A DNA stretch of 64,000 bases from Brevibacillus_D fluminis_A (GTDB lineage: Bacteria; Bacillota; Bacilli; Brevibacillales; Brevibacillaceae): contig NZ_CM125436.1 of NCBI RefSeq assembly GCF_052072235.1, positions 310,001 to 374,000 of the forward strand. The letters run 5' to 3'. Shown here piece after piece: positions 41,805 to 50,446 of the stretch. The notes beneath the pieces were generated by a model. It searched no databases and had not been told where the DNA came from. It saw nothing but the letters and a program-made list of their open reading frames with translations. A program made the position numbers and the translations under genes. Position 1 is the first letter of the stretch. Every line of letters starts with the position of its first letter.

Positions 41805-42533
41805 GTGAAGAACAGGAAAGGGAAGCGGACGTACAGCAGCATCAGGGGAGTCTCGGTTATAGTGTCTACCAATCGGCCTCAATTTTTTAAAAATCTACTC
41901 AAAAATTATGGAAGACAAAGCGATGTCAAAAAGGAACTCATCATCATTCTCAACAACGATCGCATGAACCTGCGTGCCTATCAGAGGATAGCGAGTAAGT
42001 ATCAACATGTATCGGTATACAAATTACCGCAGCGGTACACGTTAGGGAGTTGTCTCAATTTCGGGATAACGAAGGCGAAATATGCCTTTATCGCCAAGTT
42101 TGATGATGATGATTACTATGGACCACGTTATTTGCAGTCTTCCCTGCGTGCTTTTGCAAGGACAAATGCGCATGTCGTGGGGAAACGTACGTACTTTCTG
42201 TATTTGAAAAAAAGAAAGCTTTTGCTTATACGCTTTCCTTTTCAAGAAAATCGATTTGTGCGCACGATTGCCGGGGGAACGATAATGGCCAGGCGAAGCG
42301 TCTTTACGTTCATTCGCTTCCCGCGCCGATCATTGGGTGAAGATGTGGGATTCTATGCACGATGCAGAGCAAAAGGCCTCCGAATTTTTTCAACGGACCG
42401 ATTTAATTATGTGATGGTGAGAAGAGAAAATAAAAAGAGTCATACCTGGCAGATCAGCGACCGCAAAATCCTTTCGGGTGTTCATCAGAAGGTCGGTTAT
42501 ACGAAAAGATACAAGGCGGTTGCAAGAAGGTAG
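41805..42533 (+). CDS. Family 2 glycosyltransferase
   Basis: This ~242-residue protein is a GT-A glycosyltransferase: nucleotide-binding N terminus GVSVIVSTNRP and metal-binding run AKFDDDDYYGPRYL where the DxD motif normally lies, then a GEDVGFYARCRAKGL acceptor/catalytic segment. It is strikingly basic. The start is uncertain: GTG at 41805 lies six bases after GAGGGA, while ATGs at 41718 and 41763 lack a binding site. It may decorate the spore surface, as similar short GT2 proteins do in spore formers; that is inference. Confidence 0.8.
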   Translation: MKNRKGKRTYSSIRGVSVIVSTNRPQFFKNLLKNYGRQSDVKKELIIILNNDRMNLRAYQRIASKYQHVSVYKLPQRYTLGSCLNFGITKAKYAFIAKFDDDDYYGPRYLQSSLRAFARTNAHVVGKRTYFLYLKKRKLLLIRFPFQENRFVRTIAGGTIMARRSVFTFIRFPRRSLGEDVGFYARCRAKGLRIFSTDRFNYVMVRRENKKSHTWQISDRKILSGVHQKVGYTKRYKAVARR

Positions 42534-42679
42534 GTGCGAGTAAATACACCCCAATCATGTATAGATCCCCGTCAAAGGCGCTTTATTTTGCTGTCTGTGA
42601 GGAGGGATCTTTTCTTTTCGTGCATGTATGTTTCATCCAGGTAACGATGAAACGGTTGATTATTGTCCTCGGTTAAGTG

Positions 42680-42740
42680 TTGACATTGGTTCTCAATCGC
42701 ATTACAATCGCATTCGTGAGTGATAATGGTTATTATTTTC
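42680..42740 (+). promoter_or_regulatory. Promoter and Fur box of the lipoprotein gene
   Basis: TTGACA (42680-42685) and TACAAT (42703-42708) are 17 bases apart. GATAATGGTTATTATTTTC (42722-42740) matches the 19-bp Fur consensus at 16 positions and lies just downstream of the promoter, so iron-dependent repression is expected. Confidence 0.82.
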
Positions 42741-42776
42741 AACGATAGACAGATGCACATAGGGGGAGACAAACAT

Positions 42777-43976
42777 ATGAAAGCAACCAAGTACATCGCA
42801 GCGATTGCCGTATCAATCGGACTTCTTGCAGCGGGCTGCAGCGCAGGAGAGAAAAATACAGCGACTACTGCCGGCACTGACCAGAATCAAGCCCAATCCG
42901 CAAGTCAACAGCCTGCGCAGGAGCAGAAGAAGAAGCAGTCGCCGACCGATTACGCCAAGGCAGCGGAAGCGCTCGTCGCAGAGCTGGAAAAGGGAAAAGA
43001 CGGCGGTACTGTCGATTGGGCCAAAGCGCAAAAGATGTACAGCGATAATTTGAAAGCGTTGGTTCAAGCGCGGGACAGTGAAAACGAAGGGCAAGTGAAT
43101 GACCAGTTGGAAGCTGCCATGAATGCCGGCAAATCCGGTTCTTTGTCTGCAGGCGTTGTAGCGGAGCTGCATGAAAAACTCATGCAAAATATCGGCTTCT
43201 TGTCCATGCGTCATGATTTCAAGGAAGCGAATGAAAAATTCAGCGATAAAGCGTCTGCCAAGCGCGAAGTGAACGAAGCCAAGGAATTTTATGACGGTTT
43301 GTTAAAAGGGATGGTTGAAAAGCGCGACGCGGCGTATAGCTCCCAAATGGGAAGCGCGATCGATAGCGGGTTCACCGGGATGATGAATGCGATCGACAAA
43401 GGGGACAGCCTTTCTTTCAATCTGGGTAAACAGATCGTGGATAAAACCTTGATGAAGGCGTTCTACTTTGCGTCCGGCGCAGAAAAAGGGTACGGCTACA
43501 AGCTGGAAAATATGGTGAAGGAAGGTACGAAGGAGGATTTGAAGGCGGAACAGGCGGAAGCATGGGCGTTCTTCCAATCTCTCAAGGGCTATCTCATCGA
43601 AAATGACAAAGCGTCTACCGAATTCATCAACCAACAGTTTGATCTGACCAATGATGTGAAGAACATTAAAGGCGATGCGATCAACCAGGCGTTTGTACAT
43701 GCGTTCGCAGCGACGGCGAAGGGCGAATATACGGAAACGATGGAGAACTGGGGCAAAGACAAAGCCATGATCACTGCGCTTGAAGGCGCACTGTTCATTG
43801 ATGTGATCAACGCTGATTTGCCAAAAGCGCTCGGCGGTGAAGCACAGGCCAAAACATTGATCGGGAATGCGCAAAAGCTGCTGGATGAAGTGAAGGCAGG
43901 CAACAAGGAGAAGGCGGTGGAGCTGCATAAGCAAGTTCTGGCTGCTCTCGATCAAGTAGCTGCATACGGTAAATAA
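42777..43976 (+). CDS. Fur-box-preceded helical lipoprotein
   Basis: This 399-residue lipoprotein has a signal peptide with lipobox LLAAGC (Cys near 21), a Gln/Ala/Lys-rich linker (about 22-55), then a helical body. Segments around VDWAKAQKMYSDNLKALVQARD recall the extracytoplasmic domain that accompanies FTR1-type iron permeases in Bacillota. I cannot name the family with certainty. The Fur box and lipoprotein nature suggest a role in iron uptake, but no permease lies beside it. Confidence 0.75.
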   Translation: MKATKYIAAIAVSIGLLAAGCSAGEKNTATTAGTDQNQAQSASQQPAQEQKKKQSPTDYAKAAEALVAELEKGKDGGTVDWAKAQKMYSDNLKALVQARDSENEGQVNDQLEAAMNAGKSGSLSAGVVAELHEKLMQNIGFLSMRHDFKEANEKFSDKASAKREVNEAKEFYDGLLKGMVEKRDAAYSSQMGSAIDSGFTGMMNAIDKGDSLSFNLGKQIVDKTLMKAFYFASGAEKGYGYKLENMVKEGTKEDLKAEQAEAWAFFQSLKGYLIENDKASTEFINQQFDLTNDVKNIKGDAINQAFVHAFAATAKGEYTETMENWGKDKAMITALEGALFIDVINADLPKALGGEAQAKTLIGNAQKLLDEVKAGNKEKAVELHKQVLAALDQVAAYGK

Positions 43977-43988
43977 AACGGACAAAAA

Positions 43989-44021
43989 CCGCCTCGCGGG
44001 CGATCAACCCGGGAGGCGGCT
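43989..44021. terminator. Hairpin between convergent genes
   Basis: ACCGCCTCGCGGG and CCCGGGAGGCGG form a strong imperfect stem between the lipoprotein and the response regulator; no T run. Confidence 0.5.
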
Positions 44022-44106
44022 ACCCACTGATTCGTTGGATCGGTTTGGCGAAGACGTTTTCGCCTTTTCAAAGAAAGCGAACAGCAAGCGACCCAAACGC
44101 AGCGAC

Positions 44107-44787
44107 TTAATCATGCTCGACTTCCAACCGGTAGCCAAGGCCTCTGATCGTCACGATGCGAAAGGATGATTCATGTGCAGAAAACCGTTCCCTGAGCCGT
44201 TTGATATGAACGTCAACGGTACGCTCGTCACCGGCGAAATCGATGCCCCATAATTGTTCAATCAGGCTATCCCGTGTGAATAGCTGCCCCGCATTGCTCC
44301 CCAGCTTATACAACAGCTCGAATTCTTTCAAAGGGATGGTAGTCGTTTTGCCGTCGCCGAAAACGACCCGATAGCTCTTGCGGTCCAATGTGATGTCCCC
44401 AAGCTTCACGATGTTGGAGGTCGCGGTACGGTACCGTTTGAACAAAGCTTTTACGCGCAGTACCAACTCTACAGGGTCGAAAGGCTTGACGACGTAGTCA
44501 TCGGTCCCGAGCTTGAAGCCTTTAATCCGATCGGTAGATTCGCCTTTCGCTGTGATCATCAAGATCGGCATGTCGCCAAATTCACGGAGATTTTGGCAAA
44601 GCGCCCAGCCATCTATCTGCGGCATCATGATGTCGAGGATCACCATGTCCACATGATTGTTTTCTGCATACTCGAGTGCATCGGCGCCATTCGCTTTTTC
44701 AACGATTTCGAATCCTTCATCTTCCAAATACAGGCGCACCAATTCCCGGATGTGTTCCTCATCGTCTACCACTAACACTTTCGGCAT
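44107..44787 (-). CDS. OmpR-family response regulator (HssR/YclJ-like)
   Basis: This 226-residue regulator has a receiver domain (residues 1-115, phosphoacceptor Asp52 in LDIMMP, Lys near 102 in VVKPFDP) and an OmpR winged helix (about 130-224, with GDERTVDVHIKRLRERF). The start at 44787 follows GAGGGGGAA; the longer frame to 44856 is not needed. No histidine kinase gene adjoins it: the neighbours are a lipoprotein and a secreted His-rich protein, so it is an orphan here. Confidence 0.92.
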   Translation of the reverse strand: MPKVLVVDDEEHIRELVRLYLEDEGFEIVEKANGADALEYAENNHVDMVILDIMMPQIDGWALCQNLREFGDMPILMITAKGESTDRIKGFKLGTDDYVVKPFDPVELVLRVKALFKRYRTATSNIVKLGDITLDRKSYRVVFGDGKTTTIPLKEFELLYKLGSNAGQLFTRDSLIEQLWGIDFAGDERTVDVHIKRLRERFSAHESSFRIVTIRGLGYRLEVEHD

Positions 44788-44902
44788 TTCTTTTCCCCCT
44801 CGAACATAGCTTCGGGAGACGATCAGAGCGCTTCCGATCCTCTCCGGTAGTCTCACGAATCTTTAGCCAAATTATAGCCCAATGTCGGCATCACAATGAA
44901 AC

Positions 44903-45715
44903 TCATTTTATTTCAACCACAAACGGAAATGCCCGTACGGTCCCGTCTTGTTTAAACTCGGCCCAAATTTTGTAGAGGCCTGGCTGTGCAAAGGTTGTTT
45001 GGAATACCGGTTCCTTATCATTCGCCGGATGGACATGAAGGAATCGCTGTGCATGCTCATCAAGAATGACGACGTGCCCCATCGCTCCCAAATAAGGAGT
45101 TAGCTTCGATTGATCCAGGTCAAATGACAAGGTGACGGGTTCATTGGCCCGCAAAGAGTTCATGGTGAGCTTGACGGTTTCCCCCTCGACTTGCTGGACA
45201 AGCGTGCGGTCTGGCGCAAGCGCCTTGCCGGCAGCAGTTTGGATCGGGTCGCCGACGATGAACGGAACAGGTGTCACATGGTACGCCAGATCTTTTGGCT
45301 TGATATCGACAAACGCTTTGTAAAACCCGTCAGGCAATCCGTTGGCGATGCGGAACTCTCCATCGCCCACTTGTTCCGGGTGAAGGTGATAATACGCCTG
45401 CAGACGGTCGTCGACGATGATGAAATGCAGCAGCTTTTCATGGTTCACTTCCAAATCGCGTACCGGTTTGCCGGTTTTGTCCTTCAGATAAATCTTGATG
45501 GCATCTTTTTGCGCTTGTACGAACACGTTCACTTCACTGTCTTCCGCGTGCTGCGATTCTTCTCCGTGGCCTTGGCCGGTGCTGGCCGATTCGTGTTGAT
45601 GTCCGCCGGTTTCTGCGGCAGCGATTTTTTCCTCGGGGACGAGCTTGTCATAGAGTGTGAATCCGCCGATGACGACAGCCATGTACAGAATAGCTGCGAA
45701 TACCCATTTATTCAT
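44903..45715 (-). CDS. Membrane-anchored His-rich extracytoplasmic protein
   Basis: This 270-residue protein has an N-terminal membrane anchor (about 5-22), a His-rich linker (GGHQHESASTGQGHGEESQH) and two beta-sandwich domains of YtkA/FixH-like character. The repeated signatures YYHLHPEQVGDGEF and FLHVHPANDKEP, and MGHVVIL, have clustered His residues suited to copper or another metal. It lies 116 bases upstream of the orphan regulator gene, in the same direction. Function is not established. Confidence 0.75.
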   Translation of the reverse strand: MNKWVFAAILYMAVVIGGFTLYDKLVPEEKIAAAETGGHQHESASTGQGHGEESQHAEDSEVNVFVQAQKDAIKIYLKDKTGKPVRDLEVNHEKLLHFIIVDDRLQAYYHLHPEQVGDGEFRIANGLPDGFYKAFVDIKPKDLAYHVTPVPFIVGDPIQTAAGKALAPDRTLVQQVEGETVKLTMNSLRANEPVTLSFDLDQSKLTPYLGAMGHVVILDEHAQRFLHVHPANDKEPVFQTTFAQPGLYKIWAEFKQDGTVRAFPFVVEIK

Positions 45716-45837
45716 AACGTTCCTCTCCTTGCCGGTTTGTTGGTGCTTCTTACTATACCCTCACTCTGTGAACGCAAAATGAACGGGTGGGGGGAACCGG
45801 CAAAGGAGTGAAAAAAATACACATTTTTGGGCGAAGA

Positions 45838-45867
45838 AAACGTCCACGCCATCATGACGTGGACGTT
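45838..45867. terminator. Hairpin between convergent/tandem minus-strand units
   Basis: AACGTCCACG and CGTGGACGTT form a perfect ten-bp stem downstream of the ATP-grasp gene. Confidence 0.65.
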
Positions 45868-45879
45868 CCCGGGTACGAG

Positions 45880-46689
45880 TTACGAATAGTAATAGAATTC
45901 ATCGTACGTGTCTGCCATGATCGCTGGTGCGCTGTTCATGGTGGAAGCCTTTTTGTTCCGCACGATCTGTTTATAGTAGATGATATTTTTATACGTTTTC
46001 AGTTCCGGCAGCTGTTTGAACCAATAGATGGCAGGGGCAAAGTTTGGCTCAATAATCCATATATGGCCCTCGGTGTCGATTCCTACATCAAATCCAATGA
46101 TTTTCAATCCAGGATAGGATAGTTCGAGCTGTCTGGAAGCCTCAAGGGAGATGCGTTCCAGCTCATTCATCAAATGATCGACGGAAGACTGCCCGAGTGA
46201 GGATTTTTGTAATACACTTCCAACGGGGCGGACGAATTCCTCCGGGTTGGTTACGGCGTATCCTTTATAGGCTACCTTTGTCAGCATGCCTGTGACGATC
46301 CAACGGCTGTGTTCGTCCAGTTGGGTCATGATTCGGATATCAAAAAGCCGGTTATTCACTTTTGCGAAATAGAGGTACTGCTGGATAACATAGTCGCGCC
46401 CTTTGGTGATCCGTTTTACACCCGCATAACATTGTCCTGCATTTTCGTAGTGCCATTTCCGGTGTCTCATTTGAACGACGTATTGATCTGGGGAGATAGA
46501 TGTGACGACAACAATACCAGCGCCCAATGCTCCCCCATCCGGTTTTAAGACAACCTTCCGATATTTTTGCAATAAGGAATGGAACGATTGTTCGGAGAAG
46601 AGCATTGTCTCTGGTAAATATTCAACTAGATGTATGTTTGCCATCATTTGTTTGTGCTTCTGCCATTTTCCCGTCCGTAACGTCTTCAT
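45880..46689 (-). CDS. ATP-grasp protein of the YheC/YheD endospore family
   Basis: This 269-residue protein has the ATP-grasp fold: the phosphate loop region KPDGGALGAGIVVV (about 48-61), IQQYLYFAKVNNRLFDIRI (about 103-121) and the metal-binding end FDVGIDTEGHIWIIEPNFAP (about 210-229). YheC/YheD proteins are spore-coat-associated and form amide bonds with unknown substrates. It is a little shorter than YheC/D (about 360-450 residues), lacking the usual N-terminal domain. A GGTGGTGA site precedes the start. Confidence 0.85.
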   Translation of the reverse strand: MKTLRTGKWQKHKQMMANIHLVEYLPETMLFSEQSFHSLLQKYRKVVLKPDGGALGAGIVVVTSISPDQYVVQMRHRKWHYENAGQCYAGVKRITKGRDYVIQQYLYFAKVNNRLFDIRIMTQLDEHSRWIVTGMLTKVAYKGYAVTNPEEFVRPVGSVLQKSSLGQSSVDHLMNELERISLEASRQLELSYPGLKIIGFDVGIDTEGHIWIIEPNFAPAIYWFKQLPELKTYKNIIYYKQIVRNKKASTMNSAPAIMADTYDEFYYYS

Positions 46690-46928
46690 TTACTCACCAC
46701 CTTCATGATTGTGACCTGGTCATTTCATGCTAATGTATGCGATTTCGTAGCGTTTGGATAAGCCGAATATCCACTAAAGAATAAAAAAACGTAAGGTAGT
46801 GGACAAATGTTGATAGATACCAATCTATTTATGAGATTTTGGTGAATTCGCTTATATCAAAGGATTTTTGTGCTCATATACATGCAGTATAAATAAACCT
46901 TATGGACAAATGAAAGGGGATAACGAGA

Positions 46929-48005
46929 ATGGCGAATAGTTTTGACCCTGCAACACTCGCTGGCTTGATTGGCAAGGTTTTGCGGATTTATAAAGGCGGG
47001 CCTGAATCAAAGCTGGGGAAAATTGTCGGCATGAATGGAGACTACCTGTTGGTAGACACGGAAAATGACGGGGTGATTTATTACAATATCCAGCATATCA
47101 AAAGTCTTGTCGAAGATTTGAAGGGTTCTGTTAAAATCGCGGATAAGCCAGCCGACTATTATTCACGATACCTCGCACCATTGAACTTGAATGCAGTGTT
47201 AAACGGCATGAAATATGAGGTTATCAGGGTAGATCGCGGCGGTCCTGAATCCCGTGTAGGTCGACTTGTGGCAATCGGAACCGATTACTTTGTCATTCTC
47301 ACCAAAGAAGACGGCTTGCTGATCTACCAAACCCAACACGTCAGGAGCATCAGCGAAGAGCCAAACCAAAACAGCAAGCCGCTGAACACGTACCCGGGCT
47401 TTGTGCAAGCAGCAACGCTGGCAGAGGTTTATACGAACCTGAACAATTACTGGATCAAAATCAATCGCGGCGGCCCTGAATCTGTGGAGGGTGTATTAAG
47501 CGGCAACAGTGCGGACCATATCGTGCTTGTGAAAAACAAAGAGATTTTCCGCATTGCGTCCGATCATATTCGTAACTTCAGCTACCAGGACCCCAGCCTC
47601 GCAACTCCAGATGATGCTGAGACGCAACAACCCAATGGCGGTGGAGGCGGCGGAGGCAACGGGGGCGACAACGACGGAAAAAAAAAGGGGGTAACAACTA
47701 ACCAAACCTCGGATGCTGACCCCGGAGAGAATGCATATGGAAGAAGAAACGCCTGGTATCGAAAAAGGAAAAATACCAGAAGAAACTGCAAACGATTCTG
47801 CAAAAAAGTGTGCCTGAAAAGAACGAAAGCAATTAAAATTTGCTTTCCGAAAAGAAGGAAAAGAACCAAGGTTTGCTGCCCGAAAAGAATGAAAACAACC
47901 AAAATTCGATTCCGGAACATATCGCTTTGCGGAAACCGCAAAGTGAAGTTTATTCAAGTATTGCGAAAAGCAGCGAACCGAATTGTTCGGTCGAGATGGA
48001 ATTAA
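46929..48005 (+). CDS. cotB: Spore coat protein CotB with basic Cys-rich tail
   Basis: This 358-residue protein has three copies of the CotB repeat, each with a GGPES motif (KGGPESKLGKIVG, RGGPESRVGRLVA, RGGPESVEGVLSG) in residues 1-225, followed by a Gly-rich hinge (about 235-250) and a highly basic tail. The tail contains 11-residue repeats KRTKAIKICFP, KRRKRTKVCCP, KRMKTTKIRFR, preceded by NCKRFCKKVC. In Bacillus subtilis CotB the tail is Ser/Lys/Arg-rich and phosphorylated; here Cys/Lys/Arg dominate. A CATATACA-type sequence about 50 bases upstream may be a mother-cell sigma -10. Confidence 0.88.
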   Translation: MANSFDPATLAGLIGKVLRIYKGGPESKLGKIVGMNGDYLLVDTENDGVIYYNIQHIKSLVEDLKGSVKIADKPADYYSRYLAPLNLNAVLNGMKYEVIRVDRGGPESRVGRLVAIGTDYFVILTKEDGLLIYQTQHVRSISEEPNQNSKPLNTYPGFVQAATLAEVYTNLNNYWIKINRGGPESVEGVLSGNSADHIVLVKNKEIFRIASDHIRNFSYQDPSLATPDDAETQQPNGGGGGGGNGGDNDGKKKGVTTNQTSDADPGENAYGRRNAWYRKRKNTRRNCKRFCKKVCLKRTKAIKICFPKRRKRTKVCCPKRMKTTKIRFRNISLCGNRKVKFIQVLRKAANRIVRSRWN

Positions 48006-48267
48006 TCACAGAAAAATCAGGCAGCGTCCGCGCGATGTGCACCATGCGTTGAGTCAACATCAAAAATGCGGGTAATAGCTTGCGGATGAAGAAGGCAGCT
48101 AAAAAATGACCATGAACGATACAGACAGAGGCTAGCGAGGCATCTTCCTGAACGTTTGGCAGATTCAGTTCACATCAGGCATAGAAATCCCCGGCAGCAG
48201 GGGAAGTGCCTCGTCGTGCCCGCCTGTGGCTGTTTTGATCCTTTCGCTAAAGGAGGTGCAAACAAGA

Positions 48268-48933
48268 TTGACAGGAGTTGATCAGCTTCATCATAAACAA
48301 GTTGTGCTTGAACTCTCGGGAAAACACCACGTTAAAGGAATTTTGGTCGATTACGGCCTTGATGTGGTCGTCATCTATAACGGGAATGACTTTTTGTACA
48401 TTCCGATTATGCAGATTCAGAACATGAAGGAAAATCCGCATCCCGATCCACAATTATACGACCCCGCCAACCTGCCGTTTGAGACGAATAAAGAGGGTAT
48501 TTCATTGCGGAAAATGATCACAAACGCAAAAGGAATTTTTGTGAAACTGTACGTTGTGGGGAATCAGACGCTCCATGGCTACGTGATCAATGTGCTCAAT
48601 GATTACTTTGTTTTCTATTCGCCTGTATACAAAAATATGTTTGTATCCATCTACCACTTAAAATGGTTGATTCCCTATACGCAAAATACCACACCGTATT
48701 CACTGAAAAGCCAGCAGATCGCCTTCAATCCTTCCAGCGTCTCGGTTTCCCGTTCTTTTGAGGAACAGTTAAAGCGTCTGGAAGGAAACATTGTGGTATT
48801 CGATATTGGCGATAATCCTGCCAAGTCTGGTTTATTAAAAAAAGCTTCTGACAAAATGGTGATTCTTGTAACAGGTGAAGGGGAAGAGATTAGCTGGAAC
48901 ATCCAGCATCTAAAAACGGTCCACACACCGTAA
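48268..48933 (+). CDS. CotB-related spore coat protein
   Basis: This ~221-residue protein has three segments of the same small beta-barrel kind as the CotB repeats (VVLELSGKHHVKGILVDYGLDVVVI; VKLYVVGNQTLHGYVINVLNDYFVF; GNIVVFDIGDNPAKSGLLKKASDKMVIL) each followed by a YxxxxxIQxxK/HLK element, but it lacks the GGPES motif and the basic tail. It starts probably with TTG at 48268 behind AAAGGAGG. It lies downstream of cotB and likely joins the same layer; that is inference. Confidence 0.75.
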   Translation: MTGVDQLHHKQVVLELSGKHHVKGILVDYGLDVVVIYNGNDFLYIPIMQIQNMKENPHPDPQLYDPANLPFETNKEGISLRKMITNAKGIFVKLYVVGNQTLHGYVINVLNDYFVFYSPVYKNMFVSIYHLKWLIPYTQNTTPYSLKSQQIAFNPSSVSVSRSFEEQLKRLEGNIVVFDIGDNPAKSGLLKKASDKMVILVTGEGEEISWNIQHLKTVHTP

Positions 48934-48967
48934 TGAGAGAGATCCCCGACGTCCTGCTCTGGAGAAA

Positions 48968-49001
48968 AAGCCGGTATACTGAAAATGGGGATTACCGGCT
49001 T
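48968..49001. terminator. Bidirectional terminator
   Basis: AAGCCGGTA (48968-48976) and TACCGGCTT (48993-49001) form a perfect stem between the convergent CotB-like and kinase-like genes. Confidence 0.75.
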
Positions 49002-49048
49002 CCAGATTCATTTTCGCTTTCAACATACATAGCCTCAACTTTGCCAAC

Positions 49049-49456
49049 TTAGCGATAAAATCGAAAATTTCCGTAATCGATGTAACAGATTTTCCCGTCA
49101 CGCTTTAACCGTAAATTTCTGGTGTTAGGCTCCCCGAAGCGATTGAATACATCACGGGGAAAGATTCCTCTTCTGCGAAAAAGGCGGTTCACAGTGCCGA
49201 GCTTGCTCCGATAGGTGCTTGACAGCGGAAATTTATCATTGTATCGCTTCATAATGATCCAGGAAAAGTCTTTTTCATAGTCTACGATTTTGCCCAAGTG
49301 GTTTCTCAGGCAGGATGGGGATGACTGGTAAATCATTACTTCTTTTCTGTTGCACATTCTACCGTATTTTGATTTCGCAACTTTCAGTACATAGCCGTAC
49401 CCCAAATTATAGACAGCACGATATACTCCTTGCCCGATCGTTTTGTGTGAGGACAT
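49049..49456 (-). CDS. Minimal protein-kinase-like protein (YrzF-like)
   Basis: This 135-residue protein has a shrunken kinase-like layout: a Gly-rich start (TIGQGVYRAVYNLGYGYVLKVA, with the Lys of an AxK-like motif near residue 24), then a catalytic-loop-like FPRDVFNRFGEPNTRNLRL and a metal-site-like YIDYGNFRF in place of DFG. It resembles the small sporulation kinase-like proteins YrzF/YrzK type. Start uncertain: ATG 49456 or GTG 49471. It faces the two CotB-type genes, whose relatives are phosphoproteins. Confidence 0.65.
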   Translation of the reverse strand: MSSHKTIGQGVYRAVYNLGYGYVLKVAKSKYGRMCNRKEVMIYQSSPSCLRNHLGKIVDYEKDFSWIIMKRYNDKFPLSSTYRSKLGTVNRLFRRRGIFPRDVFNRFGEPNTRNLRLKRDGKICYIDYGNFRFYR

Positions 49457-49591
49457 CTTTTTTTCCGGCACCTCCCAAATACGGCTTCTACTCTCAGACT
49501 ATTCGCTGGGTACAGCCATGTCCCCCTATCAAATGCTTATTTTTGGCGGAGGTTGCGATTTTGGGTACGGTCTGGCAAGCGTAGCGTGATG

Positions 49592-50230
49592 TTACAAGGA
49601 GCTACAAATGGGTCTTTTTTCATAGATGATCGTTGCTCGTATCATCGGCACCGCTGTCTCTGCCCGGTTGACAATGGTGATTTTGCATATCGTGCTCATG
49701 CTGCCGATGATCAGCAGATCGCCTTCTTGCAGCGTTACTTCGTGCTTGCCATCGAGCGTGATCGCGATGGTGCCGTCCAAGCAGTAAAATGCTTCATCGA
49801 CATGGAGCTTTGGATGTTCCCGATTTCCAACCGTTTCATGGTGTACCCCGGTTTTGATCTGACGTGCTGCCAGTGCTCCGCTGCATCTCTCTGCCAGCAT
49901 CAGGTTGAAGTCCCGCACCTTGCCTTTGCTTCGCGTGGTCCATCCGCCGTTGAAGCTGTCCTGCTGAAAAGGCTGCAGCGCAATCTGGTGATGTCCTTCA
50001 TGCTCAATCAGCAACTCCCCTTCGAGGACCATCAGATGCCGCCAAAAGCCGGGGAGATGGGTGAACAACGATTCTTCCGCCTCAACTTTTGCCGTACTTA
50101 ATCGCCAAAGGAAATCGCGTCTGCCGTAATCGGCATTTTTTGGAAAAATGGCAAGCTGGGTGGATAAGCCCCCCGCCCATCGGGTAGTAGGCTGGTCCTG
50201 TTTTCTGCAGACGGTGATGGTATCGTTCAT
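49592..50230 (-). CDS. hutD: HutD family cupin protein
   Basis: This 212-residue bicupin has the HutD hallmark TRWAGGLSTQLAIFP near the N terminus and FLWRLSTAKVEAEESLFTHLPGFWRHLMVLEGELL. HutD is associated with histidine utilisation in other bacteria and is thought to act as a regulator or governor. No hut catabolic gene lies nearby. GAGGAGG precedes the start. Confidence 0.9.
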   Translation of the reverse strand: MNDTITVCRKQDQPTTRWAGGLSTQLAIFPKNADYGRRDFLWRLSTAKVEAEESLFTHLPGFWRHLMVLEGELLIEHEGHHQIALQPFQQDSFNGGWTTRSKGKVRDFNLMLAERCSGALAARQIKTGVHHETVGNREHPKLHVDEAFYCLDGTIAITLDGKHEVTLQEGDLLIIGSMSTICKITIVNRAETAVPMIRATIIYEKRPICSSL

Positions 50231-50446
50231 CAGGTAATCCTCCTCGCATGCTGGTTATCTCCATTGTACGAGCGGGGAGCACCTTTTTATCTGGAGGATA
50301 AGGCGGAAAGCAAGCAGAATATTGCGCAAGCGAGCCGGCTGCATGAAGAGGCATCCGAAGAATATGAATTTTGACAAGCTTTAGCGTACGCGATACATAT
50401 AAAGGGAGAATGAGCGGAAGAAATCATGAGGAAGGGGAAACCACGC

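Noticed and set aside
42550..42620. Terminator or riboswitch after the glycosyltransferase gene
   Set aside because: AGATCCC/GGGATCT can pair, but the loop is over 30 bases and poorly structured, so I do not call it.
47840..48052. Acidic Glu/Lys/Asn repeat frame overlapping the cotB tail
   Set aside because: The cotB frame is open to 48005 without interruption, while the acidic frame has a stop in its first repeat unit and no start signal; kept only as an alternative if a frameshift is found.
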